Source of the DNA: a bacterium
Lineage (GTDB): Bacteria; Vulcanimicrobiota; Xenobia; Xenobiales; JADMJV01
DNA length: 38,649 nucleotides
Direction: 5' to 3'
Assembly (NCBI GenBank): GCA_030149525.1
Contig: JASBRJ010000082.1
Span: 1-38,649 of the forward strand
A model generated the notes under the pieces. That model was not told the DNA's origin, searched no databases, and saw only the letters and a list, made by a program, of their open reading frames with translations. Positions 24,020 through 31,853 of this stretch are shown here, in pieces (position 1 is the stretch's first letter; each line of letters begins with the position of its first letter). A program made the position numbers and the translations under genes.

Positions 24020-24860
24020 TCTTGAGCCCCACAGGTCCTTCCGAGGGCACAAACTGTCCCTCCTCATAAATTACGTTACCACCGTTTTCTACCTCAATAC
24101 GGTAATAGCATTTCACAGCGTTATTGTTCTCATCGAGCAAGCCGAACGATTTCGTATCGCCGACGATGTCACGAGTCCCAAAATATCCTGATTGAAGCTT
24201 TTGCAAAGTCTTCTTCCCCATGAGCCGCCAGGGGTCTTGAGGATTGAGTTTGCTGTAAAAACGGACGGTGATGTTGCGGACGGTGTAGCTCTCAAGATTC
24301 TTGATTCGAACTCCCACGTTCGTCATGTAAAGAGGCTTACCGCTCGCCTCGAAACGAACGTTGACGATCTCCAGTTGACCGGGAACATCACCTACGGGTG
24401 GGCCGCCGGGAGTGGGCGAGACGTCTGGACCGGGGCCCTGAGGACCATCCACTCCATCTTTCACAATCTTGAGGTAGTTCTCCACGATGAACGAAACATG
24501 CTGGGGAGTCGCACTTCGGGCGATAGCGTAGTCTACCACCCGCTTGGGACCAAATCGAGCGGGATTGCCCCACTCCGCGACACACAGCACAGGAGAGTCG
24601 AACGCCTGGAAACCAAGGCGGTCAAAGTATTCCCGCTCGGTATCCGAGTCTTTGAACCCCATGAAGACGATGGGCATATCTTCGGTGTTATATCCCAATG
24701 TGTCTCGGGTTCTGAGGAGCTCTTTCTTGACCGATTCCATACGTGGATCACCGCTTCGATGCTCGCTGACCAAGAGAATAACGATACGGCCGTCGAGTTC
24801 AACGGCTCCAACTGTTGTACTGAAAAGCAGCAAGAGGAAAATGAGTATTTTTTTTGTCAT
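24009..24860 (-). CDS. Secreted two-domain protein between kinase and ATPase genes
   Basis: 283 residues with a clear signal peptide (MTKKILIFLLLLFSTTVGA, cleavage near residue 19). Domain 1 (about 20-135) looks like an alpha/beta, thioredoxin-like fold without a CxxC (DGRIVILLVSEHR ... MPIVFMGFKD ... SPVLCVAEWG). A Pro/Gly linker follows (about 138-160), then an Ig-like beta domain (about 163-265, LEIVNVRFEASG ... VGVRIKNLESYTVRN) of the kind that begins after kinases or peptidases in envelope proteins. ATG 24860 overlaps the kinase stop by 4 bp, and its own stop overlaps the ATPase start by 11 bp, so all three are translated together. It is probably a periplasmic partner of the PEGA kinase or the pilus machine. 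No named family recognised. Confidence 0.8.
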   Translation of the reverse strand: MTKKILIFLLLLFSTTVGAVELDGRIVILLVSEHRSGDPRMESVKKELLRTRDTLGYNTEDMPIVFMGFKDSDTEREYFDRLGFQAFDSPVLCVAEWGNPARFGPKRVVDYAIARSATPQHVSFIVENYLKIVKDGVDGPQGPGPDVSPTPGGPPVGDVPGQLEIVNVRFEASGKPLYMTNVGVRIKNLESYTVRNITVRFYSKLNPQDPWRLMGKKTLQKLQSGYFGTRDIVGDTKSFGLLDENNNAVKCYYRIEVENGGNVIYEEGQFVPSEGPVGLKNDQ

Positions 24861-27319
24861 TCAACTGTCCACGGATTCCCTGGATTACTGACCGGCGGTC
24901 GAGGTCTCGGACGCGGGCGAGGCTGCACCGGCGGCTGGGAGGGCGGGCGATAGATCGGAGGTGGTTGAATCGGTCGCGTCGGCGGCCGAGAGACCACGAT
25001 AGGCTCGAGATTCGCATCCACTTTTGTTTCTTCGCCTGCCTTGACCGTCTTCTTCATTTCCCAAACTCGATAGCCGTCCTTACTCAAGGTAAGAGTGTAA
25101 GTCCCAGCCTTCAGCCCCGAAAGGCTTTGCGGTGTATCTCCTTTGACCTCTCCATTGACTTTGAGTTTCGCACCCGCAGGAGAACTTGTAACAGCCAAAC
25201 CGCCCGGTAGTTCTTTCAACTCAGCTTTGACCTGAACGGGCTTCTTGGAGGTAATGTCAACCAATTCCGTCACCCGGTCGTAGCCCTGAAGTCGAACGGC
25301 CAGATCATGTTTTCCGAAAGAAACTTTGTCTAGAGTCAGGGGAGTCTTTCCTCTGTCTTCGCCATCCAGGCTCACCGACGCCCCCTCTGGAACACTCGTC
25401 ACTTCTATGGAGCCGACAATGGGGGAGAGAGCCACCTCCACATTCAAAGGTTCCCCTTCGGACACCACGACGGTCGATTCGTAGGTTTCGAAACCTTGCT
25501 TTTGAACCGCGAGCGAGTGACTTCCGTCGGCCAGGGTAAGATCCGACTTGATCACACCGTATTCCTGGCCGTCGATGGTGACGACTGCGTCTCTTGGTTT
25601 GAGAGTCAGGAGTAGCTTCCCAACTATGGGATCAAGAGAAAGATGAGTGTCCTGGCTCTGCATAAAACCCAGTTCCACCTTCTCAGTCGCTGCTCGATAG
25701 CCGTCGAGCTTCACGTCAATCACCTGGAGTCCCGGCGTGAGTTCAGACACGGTGAGGGGCGACTTTCCTCGCTCTAAACCGTTAACTTCCACCACCGCGC
25801 CGGCCGGGTTCGTGGTGATATGGACACTGGCAGAATGAGAGTAATACCACTGGCCGGCCACCGTAAGAACCACTCCAATAACCAACATAATGACTGAGAT
25901 CAGAGCCCATCGAGGCTTGGCCGAGGAACTTTCCTGCGACTTGGGCTTGGTGTCGGGCGATTGGGCGACCTTCACCGGCGCGGTGTTTGCTCGTTCCGGC
26001 TCTTGATGAGTCTCCTCTGGTGGCGGAACAACCTCCTCCGACGGGAAGGGGGTTCCGATTTGAGTGGGTTCATCCTCGGTAGTCCCACCTTCCGGCGACG
26101 GTGCCGAACTGTCTACTGGCGGAGCGGCGACCTCTGGAGTTTCGCTGCTGAGAGCAGGCTCTAAGACTTGAACGGAGCCGCTACCTGCGTTACTCAAGGA
26201 GGCTTCCATGGAAGAGAGTCTGGTGGCGAAAAGCTTGCGTAGACGGGGGGTGAGACGGGTTTGTACCGTATCTTCAGGAACCCGCAAGCTGAATCGATCC
26301 TCGGTGGGCGAATCGATCAGCTTTCTCTCCATGAGAGCTTCCAGACATCGGTCTGTTTTGTCTTCCGAGAAGGGCGCGGCCAGGCAAACTTTCTCGAAAG
26401 TCGCCTCCTTTCCCAGGAAGCTAATGGCGAGAAGCACCGAGCGCTCGTCGTCCGGGAGTTCTTCGATCGTCTCATCCCAGGCGGGTTGAAGGTCTTCGAC
26501 ATTCTGGGCCTCCAGATCGCGAACGCATTCTTGCAGCAGGTCGGCCACAGCGCGGGCAGAACGAGGGCGGTCATCCTCTTCTTTAGCCAGCATTTTTTGC
26601 ACAAGATGATCCAAGCTCGTGGGCGCTGTGGGGAGATACTCCAGAATCGAAGGAGGCGGCTCTTCCAGATGGGCTTTGAGCATCTTGAACTCGTTCTCGG
26701 CCTCAAACGGTTTGCGACCGGTGAGCGCTGAGAAGAGGCAGATGCCCAGGGAGTAGATATCGGCTCGGGGGCCCACGGTGGAAGAAAGAATCTGTTCTGG
26801 AGCGAGATAGGAGTAGGTTCCAAGGATGGTCCCGGCCTGAGTGAGGCGAGTGTTACGATCCACCTGACGCGCCACCCCTAAATCGGTGATCTTCGGGCGT
26901 CCCTCTTTTCCCACTAGAATATTAGCAGGCTTGATATCTCGGTGAACGATGCCTTTGTCGTGGAGATGGGCAAGACCGTCGCAGATTTGACTGAAAAGCT
27001 GGAGGATCTGGATAACGCTGAGACCCTGAACGTAGCTTGTGAGATCGCCCATCTCCAGGTATTCCATGACCAAAAAGTCACGGCCCTCGTGTTGGCCGAC
27101 CTCGAGAAAACCGACCACGTTTGGGTGATTGAGAGACGCCAAACGCTCCGCCTCGCGCTGGAAACGATGTTCTTCCGCTTCTCGGAGCAGGACTTTAACC
27201 GCGACCTCCTGATCGCGTTCCTTATCCCGGGCGTGAAAAACAACGCTCGTCCCTCCACGTCCCAGCTCTCCCAGGATCTCGAACCGATCCGGCAGCAGAT
27301 TCTCGATGAGGCTCACCAA
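24857..27319 (-). CDS. Transmembrane Ser/Thr protein kinase with four PEGA repeats
   Basis: 820 residues from TTG 27319 (GTG 27316 is an alternative). The cytoplasmic Hanks-type kinase domain (about 12-275) is complete: glycine loop GRGGTSVV, Lys42 in VAVKVLL, HRDIKPAN (Asp128, Asn133), DLG (Asp146) and APEQ. A helical, possibly winged-helix segment follows (about 285-370), then a Ser/Pro/Glu-rich linker, a membrane helix (about 471-491) and four tandem PEGA domains outside (about 497-772; motifs NPAGAVVEVNG, SVPEGASVSLDG, SSPAGAKLKVNG). A Pro/Arg-rich tail ends the protein. It is the active-kinase counterpart of the pseudokinase in the ATPase encoded two genes downstream. Co-transcription suggests that it phosphorylates or signals through the pilus/secretion machine, but the substrate is unproven. 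Confidence 0.92.
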   Translation of the reverse strand: MVSLIENLLPDRFEILGELGRGGTSVVFHARDKERDQEVAVKVLLREAEEHRFQREAERLASLNHPNVVGFLEVGQHEGRDFLVMEYLEMGDLTSYVQGLSVIQILQLFSQICDGLAHLHDKGIVHRDIKPANILVGKEGRPKITDLGVARQVDRNTRLTQAGTILGTYSYLAPEQILSSTVGPRADIYSLGICLFSALTGRKPFEAENEFKMLKAHLEEPPPSILEYLPTAPTSLDHLVQKMLAKEEDDRPRSARAVADLLQECVRDLEAQNVEDLQPAWDETIEELPDDERSVLLAISFLGKEATFEKVCLAAPFSEDKTDRCLEALMERKLIDSPTEDRFSLRVPEDTVQTRLTPRLRKLFATRLSSMEASLSNAGSGSVQVLEPALSSETPEVAAPPVDSSAPSPEGGTTEDEPTQIGTPFPSEEVVPPPEETHQEPERANTAPVKVAQSPDTKPKSQESSSAKPRWALISVIMLVIGVVLTVAGQWYYSHSASVHITTNPAGAVVEVNGLERGKSPLTVSELTPGLQVIDVKLDGYRAATEKVELGFMQSQDTHLSLDPIVGKLLLTLKPRDAVVTIDGQEYGVIKSDLTLADGSHSLAVQKQGFETYESTVVVSEGEPLNVEVALSPIVGSIEVTSVPEGASVSLDGEDRGKTPLTLDKVSFGKHDLAVRLQGYDRVTELVDITSKKPVQVKAELKELPGGLAVTSSPAGAKLKVNGEVKGDTPQSLSGLKAGTYTLTLSKDGYRVWEMKKTVKAGEETKVDANLEPIVVSRPPTRPIQPPPIYRPPSQPPVQPRPRPRPRPPVSNPGNPWTVE

Positions 27320-27370
27320 TACTGGTTTCGCAGCCTGACGGCTGCCCCCTCCGCAATTAGGGCGACATGC

Positions 27371-27396
27371 AAAAAGGCGAGCCAGGCCCGCCTTTT
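27371..27396 (-). terminator. Rho-independent terminator for the gene at 27440-27901
   Basis: On the minus strand AAAAGGCG (27396-27389) pairs with CGCCTTTT (27379-27372), giving an 8-bp stem and a U-tract. It lies about 45 bp beyond the stop codon at 27440 and about 50 bp before the kinase start, so the kinase operon has its own promoter in between. Confidence 0.75.
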
Positions 27397-27439
27397 CCGT
27401 TTCGCCACACCGTCGGTGATGACGGCGAGTCGGTCAATT

Positions 27440-27901
27440 CTATTGGACTCGGACGAAGACGGTTTGGAATCCGTGGCCGCCTTGCTCAGAGAAAGCCCAG
27501 CCGAGGTACTCACCGTTGGGCTGTTCAATCAACTCAAACTGTCCGGTGGAGTGACAGCTCCAGGCCTCTTTGAAAGTCCAACGACCGTTTTCGAAGTGGT
27601 GGTTGTATGAGAGGTAGGCATGCTTGGGGAAAGCGTCGGGCGCCAGCGACAGCGGCACAGCCACATAGTCGTTCTCTGACTTTTGAATACTGAGGCGAGC
27701 CATAAACTCGCGTTTATCGCCTTCCACGTAATACTGTTCCCAAACACCTTCGACAGCGAAGACTGAAGGAGCTTGCTGTTCAACGACGGCCGGCTTTTCT
27801 ACAGGCGTGGGCACCGGAACTGGTGAGACCAGATTCCACAGAGCAATGCTGCTGAGAAGGAAAGTGATGGAGTAAATCAGATGTAAACGTGCTTTTGACA
27901 T
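27440..27901 (-). CDS. Small membrane-anchored or secreted protein of unknown function
   Basis: 153 residues from ATG 27901 (an ATG at 27919 would add six residues). An N-terminal hydrophobic helix (LIYSITFLLSSIALWNLV) acts as a signal anchor or uncleaved signal peptide. A Pro/Val-rich stretch follows (VSPVPVPTPVEKPAVV), then a compact domain of about 105 residues with many aromatic residues and a beta-rich pattern (VWEQYYVEGDKREFMARLSI, WTFKEAWSCHSTGQFELIEQ). This resembles small lipocalin-like or beta-barrel extracytoplasmic domains, but I recognise no family. It is upstream of, and in the same direction as, the kinase operon, separated from it by a terminator. Confidence 0.65.
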   Translation of the reverse strand: MSKARLHLIYSITFLLSSIALWNLVSPVPVPTPVEKPAVVEQQAPSVFAVEGVWEQYYVEGDKREFMARLSIQKSENDYVAVPLSLAPDAFPKHAYLSYNHHFENGRWTFKEAWSCHSTGQFELIEQPNGEYLGWAFSEQGGHGFQTVFVRVQ

Positions 27902-27967
27902 ATCTCTATCATAAACCATCAGGAACGACTTTTGTAGTGCCCAAAGGGCTCAATATTGACAAAATCG

Positions 27968-28651
27968 CTACCGAATTGTCTCGGAGGCCCCGTTATCGAG
28001 ACGACTGAACTCCAAAATTTGACGACAGGCGCGGGTTGACCACTCATCGGGACCGTCGTAGCGGGAAGCTTGGGTCCCGAAACACCGTTGGAGCATCTCG
28101 GTGTTGATAATCCCAGGATTCAGGGCAATAGCACTCAGTTGCGGTGGCAACTCCTGGCTCAACGCCTTCATCATCCCCTCCACGGCCCATTTGGTCGTGC
28201 AATAAGGAGCCACATCGGGGGAGGTGCTTCTCCCCCAACCGGAAGAGAGAGCGATGAGAACCGCCGGCTTGCCCTCACCACGCTCCTCCCAGCGTTGAAT
28301 GAAGTTTTTCAGGGTCAGAAAGACCCCAACGATATTGGCGTCCACAATTTCGCGGAACTCCTCTTCAGGGACATTCCAAAGAGAGTTGTTCTCGTTGATG
28401 AGCGCCGCGTTGGCAAGAACCAGGTCAGGAAGACCTTGCAGTCTCTGTTCCGCCTTATCCCACCATCGTGTCTGGGACTTCGAATCGGTCACGTCGAGAG
28501 TTTCATAATCCCCCAGGGGAGGAGTCGACAGTTCTGTCAGCGGCGTCCGGGCACCGCTAAAAACCTGGTGGCCCATCTCGTGAAAGCGGTGGGTCAGGGC
28601 CAGGCCGAGGCCTTTGGAGGTGCCGGTAATGGCGATTTTTTTGGTGGTCAT
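27968..28651 (-). CDS. Short-chain dehydrogenase/reductase (SDR)
   Basis: 227 residues of the classical SDR fold. The nucleotide-binding motif TGTSKGLG (10-17) is at the start, LANAA (79-83) replaces NNAG, catalytic Ser136/137 sits in LIALSSGWG and the YxxxK motif is YCTTK (Tyr150, Lys154). NPGIINT follows, as in cofactor-clamping loops. It is an NAD(P)-dependent oxidoreductase, cytoplasmic, substrate unknown. It is slightly short compared with the 250-residue norm, with a brief C-terminus. It stands alone, divergent from the DUF2867-like gene across the repeat array. Confidence 0.9.
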   Translation of the reverse strand: MTTKKIAITGTSKGLGLALTHRFHEMGHQVFSGARTPLTELSTPPLGDYETLDVTDSKSQTRWWDKAEQRLQGLPDLVLANAALINENNSLWNVPEEEFREIVDANIVGVFLTLKNFIQRWEERGEGKPAVLIALSSGWGRSTSPDVAPYCTTKWAVEGMMKALSQELPPQLSAIALNPGIINTEMLQRCFGTQASRYDGPDEWSTRACRQILEFSRLDNGASETIR

Positions 28652-28736
28652 CTTGGGGGCTTAGGACGGCATCGGGGATTGCCCTGCATGGGGTTCTGTT
28701 GAGTTTTTGTATCGGTTGCTGGGGGGTGTTACGGCG

Positions 28737-29267
28737 GGGTGAAACTGGCGTAACGCGGGGCCGCGTAGCCGAGGCGGTTTGCGGTGCCACGCCGGGTTGA
28801 AACTGGCGTTTACGGCGGGTTGAAGTTGGCGTTTCGTGGGGCCGGGGCGGTTTGCGGCGCCACGCCAGGTTGAAACTGGCGTTTACGGCAGGTTCAAGTT
28901 GGCGTAACGGTGGGCCGGGGCGGTTTTAGGCGCCACGCCAGGTTGAAACTGGCGTTTACGGCGGGTTGAAGTGGACGTAACGCGGGGGCGGGGCGGTTTG
29001 CGGCGCCACGCCAGGTTGAAGTTGGCGTTTACGGCAGGTTGAAGTTGGCGTATCGTTGGGCCAGGGCGGTTTGCTGCGCCACGGCAGGTTGACGTTGGCG
29101 TAACGTGGGACCGGGGCGGTTTGCGGCGCCACGCCGGGTTGAAACTGGCGTTTACGGCAGGTTGAAGTTGGCGTTTCACGGGGCCGGGGCGGTTTGCGGC
29201 GCCACGCCGGGTTGAAGTTGGCGTTTCGCGGGGCCGCGTGGCCGAGGCTGTTCAGGGCGCCACGCCG
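28737..29267. repeat. 531-bp tandem array of alternating 23-bp and 50-bp units
   Basis: All units begin GGTTGAA or a close variant. Five short units (S, 23 bp: GGTTGAAACTGGCG TTTACGGC plus one base), six long units (L, 50 bp, containing GGGCCGGGGCGGTTTG and GGCGCCACGCC) and two terminal long variants (L', 58 bp, carrying CGCGTAGCCGAGG or its one-base variant) run in the order L' S L S L S L S L L S L L'. Each L-S junction reads ACGCCAG-GTTGAAA-CTGGCGT or a near copy, a 7-bp-stem hairpin. Unit lengths are not multiples of three and the reading frames rotate, so the array is not protein-coding. The rest of the gap, 28652-28736 and 29268-29413, holds no gene I can support. Confidence 0.9.
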
Positions 29268-29413
29268 GGAGACGTTGTCGACAAAAAGATCTCGGATGTG
29301 GAGATTGAGGCCGGTTACGACCTCAAAATGCTTCTCCATAGTTTCCCATGTTACAATCGGCCTCACCACCACACCTTCAAGATTTCCCACCAACCGACCT
29401 CGACTACAACCTG

Positions 29414-29977
29414 ATGGAAATCCAAAGAACCGACATCCCGTGGCAAGAGCGTCTCCCAGAAGCCCGCTACATGGATACCCATTCCGCTTATTTGCAGGGC
29501 GGTCCTGACACCATCGATCTGGCCTATATGGAGTCGCTCTTCGGACCCCATGCTCAAGCCGATCTGGCCTGGCCCGCACGAGCCTTGATCGCCTTGAGAG
29601 AATGGCTGGGGACCGCCGTTGGTTGGGACAAAGAAAAAGAGTCCGCTTCGCCGCCGCTCGATTCCTACTTCTGGTCCATGACCGAAGAGGAGATCGCCTC
29701 CTGCCTCAAGGCTCCGGGCCGCACCGAAGGCCCTGCGAGGATTCTTTGGAACGACGAAAAGTCGCTGGTGGCAGAGGTGTTAAACGCCACCTGCCAGGCC
29801 TTTGCGGTGGCCTGGTTGGAGAAGAGAGAGGCCAGGATATCGGTGTTTGTGATTGAGACGAAGTGGTGGTCGAAATACTATCTGGCCCTGATAGAGCCGT
29901 TTCGCAAGTGGATTGTCTACCCCGCCTTGGTCAAATGGATTGAAGACGGGTGGCGGAAGGCTCATCTTACCGGTTGA
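29414..29977 (+). CDS. DUF2867-like protein
   Basis: 187 residues from ATG 29414, preferred to an ATG at 29348 because residues before it (ASPPHLQDFPPTD) look non-coding and the family usually begins near an xIxRTxxP segment, here MEIQRTDIPWQ. The C-terminal half shows the family hallmark: a strand FVIETKWWSKYY followed by ALIEPFRKWIVYPALV. DUF2867 proteins are small, of unknown function, and often occur beside SDR or NAD-binding proteins; here an SDR lies across the array. It is soluble or peripherally associated. No clear ribosome-binding site is visible before either start. Confidence 0.7.
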   Translation: MEIQRTDIPWQERLPEARYMDTHSAYLQGGPDTIDLAYMESLFGPHAQADLAWPARALIALREWLGTAVGWDKEKESASPPLDSYFWSMTEEEIASCLKAPGRTEGPARILWNDEKSLVAEVLNATCQAFAVAWLEKREARISVFVIETKWWSKYYLALIEPFRKWIVYPALVKWIEDGWRKAHLTG

Positions 29978-30001
29978 CCCAAGGCCTGAACGGGTATTTC
30001 C

Positions 30002-30553
30002 ATGAAGATGCTGCCCGCCAAGAAATTCTACTTCATCAGACACGGAGAAACCGACTTCAATCGTCGGAACCAGTTTCAGGGTCACACCGACACTTTGATC
30101 AATGCCCGCGGTCGCGAACAGGCCATGAGACAGAGCCCCAAAGTGAAGGCCCTCAATATCAACAAAGTCTTCTCCAGCCCCCTGAGCCGGGCGCTTGAAA
30201 CCGCCCAAATTCTAACCGGACATTGCGAGATAGACATCCTCGACGACCTGAAGGAGTGTGGATGCCCCGAGACAGCCGCCGAGATCTTTGAGGACCTGGG
30301 CCTGCCAAGCCCGGATTTCAGCCAGGCAAGCATCACCTATAACGAAACCAAGCACGAATTTATGACCCGCTCGGTGAACGCCGTCTCCACCGCACTGACC
30401 ACAACCGAGGGAACTCCTCTCATCGTTGCTCACGGCGGAACTTACTGGGCTCTGTGCCGCTTTCTCGGTCATCCCCCTAACCGCATCCCCAACTGCACCC
30501 CAATCCTCTTTGAAGCAAACTCACAGGGCTGGCAGATCGGTCGATTATCCTGA
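30002..30553 (+). CDS. Histidine phosphatase (phosphoglycerate mutase-like)
   Basis: 183 residues of the histidine-phosphatase superfamily. The phospho-acceptor motif FIRHGETDFN (His14) is at the N-terminus, FSSPLSRALETAQ (about 57-69) supplies the second Arg, and VAHGG (His144) closes the site. The acid-base segment, usually LxExxxGxWEG, here reads LKECGCPE, so Glu85 may act alone. Such enzymes dephosphorylate small phosphoesters, sugars or proteins. Cytoplasmic. ATG 30002 is 24 bp after the preceding stop. The last codon overlaps the presumed CTG start of the glycosyltransferase (CTGA), so the two are probably coupled. Confidence 0.88.
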   Translation: MKMLPAKKFYFIRHGETDFNRRNQFQGHTDTLINARGREQAMRQSPKVKALNINKVFSSPLSRALETAQILTGHCEIDILDDLKECGCPETAAEIFEDLGLPSPDFSQASITYNETKHEFMTRSVNAVSTALTTTEGTPLIVAHGGTYWALCRFLGHPPNRIPNCTPILFEANSQGWQIGRLS

Positions 30554-31842
30554 AAGTCCTCATCCTGACATACGGGTCCCGAGGCGATGTCCAACCCTAC
30601 ATCGCCCTGGGCAAGGGGCTTGTCCAGGCTGGACATCAAGTCACCCTGGCCACAAGTGTTCGCTTTCAAAGCCTGGTGGAACAACACGGCCTTGAATACG
30701 GCTACATGAACGACGAGCTTCTGGGGATTCTCGACACCGACCAGGGCCGTGACCTTATGGAGAACACTACCGGCATCTTCCAGGTCATAAAACAGACCCT
30801 CACCATGCTCAAACGCCTGGGACCCATGCAGCGCTCTCTGTTCCAGGACGGCTGGGAAGCCACAAAACGTAGTCAGCCCCACCTCATCATCTTTCACCCT
30901 AAAGCCTACGGAGGCCCGGACTATGCAGAAAAAATCGGCGCCCGAGCCGTCCTCGGCCTGGTCATACCCATGCTGGTCCCCACTTCCGAGAGACCTCACA
31001 TGGGCTTCCCTCAACTCAAACTCGGCGGTTGGTATAACAGACTCACCTACAAAGTCGTGTCGGCCATTATGGCCTTCTCAGGCGCACGCTATTCTCGAGA
31101 GTGGCGCGCTCAACACGGCCTCCCCAAAGTCCAAAGCTTCGATCTTCTCCACCAACCTAACGGTTTCCCCAGGCCGGTCTTGTGCGGATTCAGCCGCCAT
31201 GTCGTCCCCCCACCCAGCGACTGGACAGATGACATCCAAACCACCGGCTACTGGTTTCTGAAGGAGGAGCCGGATTGGACTCCCAGCCGGGAGCTGCAAG
31301 AGTTTCTAGAGACGGGACCTCCCCCTATCTACGTCGGCTTCGGCTCCATGGCCGGACGAAAGCCGGAAAGGCTGGCCGGCATTGTGGTAGAAAGCCTGGA
31401 GGAGACCGGACAGCGCGGAATCATCGCCACCGGGTGGGGCGGGCTGAAAGCCCAAAATCTTCCCCCGACCATCCTTCAAATTACCCAGGCCCCGCACTCC
31501 TGGCTCTTTCCCCGAATGGCCGCCATCGTCCATCACGGAGGAGCGGGAACCACCGCCGCCGCTCTCCGCTCCGGCCGACCGAGCATCGTGATACCGTTCT
31601 TCGGCGACCAGCCTTACTGGGGAAGCCGACTCCACGAACTCGGTGTGGCACCGGCACCTATACCCCAGAAGAAGCTCCGCCCGCGCGACTTGACGCTCGC
31701 TCTCAGAAGCGTCCTCACAGATTCGCGGCTCCGAGCCAAGGCCGAACGGCTGGGCCAAAAAATCCGCGCCGAACAAGGGGTCGAATCAGCCGTAAATTTC
31801 GTAGAGAGGCTGCTATCACAAGGTCACTCTTGGCCCATCTAG
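30550..31842 (+). CDS. GT1-family glycosyltransferase (sterol/lipid glucosyltransferase-like), probable CTG start
   Basis: 430 residues if translation starts at CTG 30550, which overlaps the TGA of the phosphatase gene. The first standard start is GTG 30676, which would delete the conserved N-terminal KVLILTYGSRGDVQPYIAL segment (GSRGDV is the signature first loop of this family). No ATG, GTG or TTG lies between the in-frame stop at 30511 and GTG 30676, so a non-standard start is inferred. The C-terminal donor-binding motif HHGGAGTTAAALRSGRPSIV is intact. The family (UGT80-like, Gtf-like) transfers UDP- or dTDP-sugars to sterols, lipids or natural products. Peripheral inner-membrane or cytoplasmic. 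Neighbours: phosphatase and MBL-fold hydrolase. Confidence 0.85.
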   Translation: MKVLILTYGSRGDVQPYIALGKGLVQAGHQVTLATSVRFQSLVEQHGLEYGYMNDELLGILDTDQGRDLMENTTGIFQVIKQTLTMLKRLGPMQRSLFQDGWEATKRSQPHLIIFHPKAYGGPDYAEKIGARAVLGLVIPMLVPTSERPHMGFPQLKLGGWYNRLTYKVVSAIMAFSGARYSREWRAQHGLPKVQSFDLLHQPNGFPRPVLCGFSRHVVPPPSDWTDDIQTTGYWFLKEEPDWTPSRELQEFLETGPPPIYVGFGSMAGRKPERLAGIVVESLEETGQRGIIATGWGGLKAQNLPPTILQITQAPHSWLFPRMAAIVHHGGAGTTAAALRSGRPSIVIPFFGDQPYWGSRLHELGVAPAPIPQKKLRPRDLTLALRSVLTDSRLRAKAERLGQKIRAEQGVESAVNFVERLLSQGHSWPI

Positions 31843-31853
31843 AAAGCGCATTG

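Noticed and set aside
28883-29179. Arg/Pro-rich open frames through the repeat array (peptide repeats such as NANFNPAWRRKPPRP)
   Set aside because: Unit lengths (23, 50, 58) are not multiples of three and the peptide frame changes from unit to unit, so the open frames are incidental.
28737-29267. Repeat array as a CRISPR array
   Set aside because: The 23-bp and 50-bp units are all similar to each other; there are no unique spacers between constant repeats and no cas genes nearby.
31275-31853. N-terminal extension of the MBL-fold hydrolase within the glycosyltransferase gene
   Set aside because: The upstream stretch is Arg/Pro-rich and non-conserved in look; the MBL fold starts at ATG 31854.
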